NCBI GenBank assembly: GCA_028023455.1
Contig: JAQFVV010006306.1
Span: forward strand, 186,001 to 250,000
DNA: 64,000 nucleotides
Direction of reading: 5' to 3'
From: Epiperipatus broadwayi
Lineage: Eukaryota > Onychophora > Udeonychophora > Euonychophora > Peripatidae
Every line of letters starts with the position of its first letter. Position 1 is the first letter of the stretch. A model generated the notes under the pieces. The model had not been told where the DNA came from. It ran no database searches and saw only the letters and a list, made by a program, of their open reading frames with translations. This document shows, piece after piece, positions 58,801 to 64,000 of this stretch. The translations under genes and the position numbers were made by a program.

Positions 58801-61649
58801 TTTACATTAATATTATAAAAACCGCTTTACGTATTTTTATGTTAGTAGCATTTTAGATGATTAGTAATTTATTTATAATAAACAATATGCAATTATTTAT
58901 AAGTTTATTTATTTTTTTTAAAAAAAAGTTAAATATTTAGGTAAAATAAAATTCTACAAATGTAATTTTTAATCATGTGACAGAATTCCCGAGATCGTAA
59001 AATAATTAAATTATGAATCGTTATTTAGCTGTTTAACAAAAGCAATAGCCACCACCAATTACAATTCTTGACCCATTACCAACCTTCCAGTTTTGGTCAG
59101 TAAGAACATCTTTTTATACATAGCATTTACTTTATCATTTATTTTTAAAATTTAAGAATACTTATTAAAGACATTAAGGCTTGTTAAAATATATGTATAT
59201 ACTATTATTTTATCGTATAACAAATTTTAATGATTTCTAAATAATTTAGACAACTATTTCTTTCGAATGTAGCACTTGAAAAAATTTCTAAAAATAAATT
59301 TAAAAAAAGTAAAAGATAAGTCTCAAAGACAGTACATTTTCTAATTTTATTAATAATCATTTCAAAATATTGTTCCAATTTAATAGAATTCAAAATTTAT
59401 GATGCATAAAAACCATAAGAAATATACTGCAAGTTAATATTTACATAATATTGATGTGTTTATATCTTCTAACAATCAAGAAAATAAAAACTAATAGTGG
59501 AACATTATTAATCTGGTAGAGTAAATGATAATGGCAAATTTTACATGTGTACAAGTGTCGGAATGTTTATATCAACGCGTCAAAAAAATTAAACTATTTG
59601 ATAATTTAATATAAAAAAAAATAACTAAAAATTTATTTTTTGACTAAGAAAAGAGCTAATAAATATTTCTATCGTGAAAACATTACTTTTTATAATAGCA
59701 TTTAAAAACATTTTCAAATAAACATTTTATCTTTATTATTCAATAAATAAATCATGGAAATGTTCCTTTACTTGTCTCTTACAAACATTTTTTTTAAAGG
59801 CACTTTTGAATATTCTCAAACAAATATTTTAATTTTACTAATTTCTAATACTGAAATATTTTAAAAAGTGTATTTAATTTATTAAACATTTATCAATTTT
59901 TTTTAAATATGTCTGTATTTCTAATATCCTATGTAAAAAATTATTACAGCAATAGAGATCAAAATATAATACACTTTGTTCCATGAAATGTTTAAAAAAA
60001 TGATAGAAAAATAACACCTCTTCTTAATTACAGCAAGTAATAAATTTAATCTGCAACGGCTATACGAAATTAACGTAAACATAATATGCTGTAAATATGA
60101 CCAAAAGTATTAATTTATAGTATAATTACAGTTCTAAACATCCATTTAAAAAAGGTAAAATAAATAAAAATAATTATTTTTATCATCTAAATTATTGTCA
60201 GTGATTATTAGTAACTTCAGACATTCCTAATGTTCCTAAAATATTAGGAACTTTTCCTCTTAAGTATGGAATTATAAGCAATTTTACTAATGCTTTTAAA
60301 AAAAATCCAAACATTTTAACTTTCTTTAACAGTTTAAAATTTTTAAATTAAAATAAATGAGTTGACAAAGTATTTAATATTTGGAAGAAAATTCCTATTA
60401 ACCAACATCTTGTTCAAATTATAATCTGCAATCAACTCAGGTTTTCCAATGCTAGAACACATATGAAAACTTTATGTAGCAAAAAGCAATACTGCACAAA
60501 ATTTTCATAATAGAGTTCAAAAATTGCAGTCAAGTATTATAATGAAATAAATTTGACTCTTATTATTGTAAGAATTACAAGAAATGTCACAATATTTATA
60601 TAAAAAAGTAGAAAAGAATAACGATGGATCGTAAAAAAAAAAAAAAACAACGAACGATAGATCGCAAAAAAAATGAAGGAACAATATTATTTAAGTATAG
60701 ACTACACAAAATTGACATAAAACTTGGACGATGTTGGGTAAATTCACTTAATTTGATGTTTGTAAGATAGAGACATATTTTGGAAGATACTGAGATGGAT
60801 ACTTGTTCAATTTAAAAAATAATATGAAATTAGGGCATTTGAAAATTGATAGCTGCAATATTTACTACACGTAACTACTGCAGGTTAGTTCAATTTTTTA
60901 AAAAAAAAAGAATTATTAAATGATTTCTGTTTAATATTAATCTATATATAATATTTTTTAAATTTCTACAATTCATTTTTGCAGTTATTAGAAATGACTT
61001 TTCTAAATTTGACAAAACCCTTAATCTGGGGATCCAAAACTGTTAGATGCATGGTATACACCTGTAATGTACAAGTTGAGATGCTGATAATTTTAATTTA
61101 AAATGTACTGATTACAGGTGTGACCGTCAATAATTGCCAAGCCTTTCAAGAATAAAATCTTTTCAGAACAATTACAAATCAGTTAACAATAATGTTAAAA
61201 ATGATAGAAGCCTAAAAAATATTCCAGTCCATGATAATTAATTAAAGAAAAGCTACTCTGCTTATGAAGAATGATGTTTCATCTTTCTAGTATTATTATC
61301 AAAACACCTTCATGAAATGTTATTAATCATTTAGTCTTGCTTAGATGTAAACATTTTATACTTTCTTTGGTGGTAATTCAAATAAATAGTGCTTACGATG
61401 TGTGTTTCTTAACATCGTTGATATTTAAAAATGTTTCTCACAGATGGAAACCATTTCTTCCTTAAGGTGATAAATAAATCTTTGGTGAATTTTCTTTAAA
61501 TCATTTTTTAAAAGACCCTCCTCAACACGCTCACAACTTTACAATTAAAAAAAAAAAAACTGATGCATAATTGGATACACTACGCATCTACTATCAATAT
61601 CATTTTAATAAAATTTAAATAATTTTTCCGATGCTAGCAACCATTTTAA

Positions 61650-62600
61650 AATTTTTTATTGAAGTTATCTTTTTTTTTTTTAAAGAACTCTTTTTTCTAT
61701 TTTCAAATTAATAAAGAAAAACAAATGCAATGTTTTACAGTTTACTTTTCCATAGTGAGATCAGAAAAATTTTCAACGATAGTTTGCAAACATTCTAATA
61801 CACTACTTGTTTATAATATTTATTTAATTATGATTTTGAGGAATATGTGGGCACCCAAAAATAACTGGGATTTTGTAATAAAAAACTTTGCATTTATTTT
61901 TAGGCAGTATAACGTGAATCTCCTGCAAAGTACTGCTCCTTTGATGCAACGCAGGGGTCTGAACGTACTTTCCATTTTTCGAAACGTTTGCAAATTGATG
62001 CTTTTAATGCCCCTTCACAACTTCCAATACCACAAAACTTCTGGGGCATTTTTTTCCTCCGAGGAATAAAAAGAAGTCCCACGAAAGGAGATTGGATAAA
62101 TTTGCAGATGGATAAGCCGAGTCATGCTGTTTTTAATTAAATATTGTTTCACATTCAAGGTTTTGTGTGCTGGCGCTTATCAAGGTGAAGCTTGTATTTC
62201 CCATTTTGCCACAAATTGGGGTGTTTTGTTTTATCGTATCACACCAATGTTTCAGAACTTGCAGGTAAAATACCTGATCATTATGAATGAATTCCGAGTA
62301 AACAAAGCCATTTGCATAAAAAAGAATCAGTATCAGTTGGCAGTGGATTTCATTCGCCATGCTCTTTAGGAACATGGTATATTTGACATTTCCATTAAAG
62401 CAATCGTAAACTTGCGTTTCCTCCAGAGCAGTTTCAAGCATTACAACTGTTTCTTCGCTCATTTTCCCTATCAGAAAACAGGATTTTTTTGCTCCAAATT
62501 TCCAATCATTATAAAAATCGACTAAAGGGGGAGATGCAGTTAACAAAAACATTTACTATGTGGCGGTTGGCAGACTTATGCAAGGGATTCCCCGCAAGAG
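61650..62600. other. Unrecognised ORF-bearing stretch inside the SEC23 intron
   Basis: This segment is less A+T-rich than its surroundings. It has a 139-codon minus-strand frame (62552-62133) beginning MFLLTASPPLVDFYNDW and containing SEETVVMLETALEETQVYD. A second minus frame (62082-61900, 60 codons) contains MPQKFCGIGSCEG. A 136-codon plus frame overlaps. No frame matches a family I know. The two minus frames are in different phases about 50 bp apart, as in a frameshifted relic. A retrocopy, a decayed transposase or an unknown repeat are all possible. I make no functional call. Confidence 0.35.
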
Positions 62601-62969
62601 GGATCTATCGAATGATGGAAGTATGTACTAAAATGTACTCACCCTCCAGAGAATGATTCCAGTTATTTTTGGATATCTCCTCATGTGATAAAATTACTAA
62701 CTAAAAAGTCAAATTTAAAATTTATCAAAATTTAGAATTTATGAAAACATATATAAAAAAAAATGTCTCAAGACTTTTAAAAATTGTTTATTATTCACTT
62801 TATTTCTTTTTTTAATATTTTAAGTTTCTAGCAAAGTATATATTTTATCAAAATATGCTAGGCTATACTTTACTTAAAGGTTTATTTATTAAAATAATAA
62901 AATAAATAATAAAGAAAAGCAACCATTTCAAATTAATTTCAATTTTTTGTCCTCTTCCCAACATATCCA

Positions 62970-62988
62970 CCCCCCCCCCCCCCCAAAA
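62970..62988 (+). repeat. Poly-C tract
   Basis: A run of about 18 consecutive C followed by A8, unusual in such A+T-rich DNA. Length is likely polymorphic or prone to assembly error. Confidence 0.85.
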
Positions 62989-63077
62989 AAAATGTTCCCA
63001 AAGTATGTTATTCTGACCAAAACTAAAAATTTTGTTTTTTTTTTAAATTTTTTTGATTAGAAATTATAAAGACATTA

Positions 63078-64000
<923 letters not shown>

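Overview
This is an A+T-rich window (about 70% or more by eye) from an invertebrate animal nuclear genome. The evidence is spliced genes with GT/AG introns up to about 12 kb, conserved animal proteins, and dense relics of RTE, Ty3/Gypsy, hAT and mariner elements plus tRNA-derived SINEs. The CHP1 exons carry residues (REEKLKFAFKMYDLD) that I associate with protostome orthologues. I cannot name the species.

Two protein-coding genes can be supported, in convergent orientation. On the + strand, six exons between 13210 and 40911 encode nearly all of calcineurin B homologous protein 1 (CHP1, a myristoylated EF-hand cofactor of Na+/H+ exchangers); the short first exon was not found. On the - strand, exons 63216-63281 and 51355-51444 encode the C-terminal 51 residues of the COPII coat protein Sec23; the rest lies beyond base 64000. 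About 10.4 kb separates the two stop codons. Nearly everything else is repeats.

Layout: 0.4-1.7 kb, a non-LTR retrotransposon C-terminus; 4.3-7.1 kb, an RTE-type LINE (-) with broken reading frames; 9.6-11.2 kb, a decayed hAT transposase (+); 11.6-13.0 kb, inverted-repeat elements; 13.2-40.9 kb, CHP1, whose introns hold most of the elements; 41.8-43.1 kb, an inverted-repeat element; 43.2-46.3 kb, SINEs and a foldback element; 48.8-49.9 kb, a terminal-inverted-repeat element; 51.4-63.3 kb, a Sec23 intron containing an RTE relic (+), a foldback and an unrecognised ORF region.

The most notable content is a set of foldback elements, mostly in the CHP1 introns, that carry hammerhead-ribozyme-like cores. 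One family (family X) has at least ten copies. Each insertion has one end in or just beyond a GTGATCATGTGATG tail, another end recessed by about 45 bp, an inverted internal arrangement, and target-site duplications that are 13 bp in most copies. Read in the right strand the unit contains CUGANGA - helix II - GAAA - short helix III - GUC, flanked by helix I strands that pair. One copy (27701-28699) sits in a Gypsy RNase H relic and combines an inverted unit with a head-to-tail 456-bp tandem. A second element (15419-15893) has a textbook hammerhead with helix II GUGC/GCAC, and its partner arm has the compensatory AUGC/GCAU. A third family (24.4-24.6 kb) has the same architecture. These look like animal retrozymes or Penelope-related non-autonomous retroelements. 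That identity is inference from structure and needs a covariance-model search and cleavage assays.
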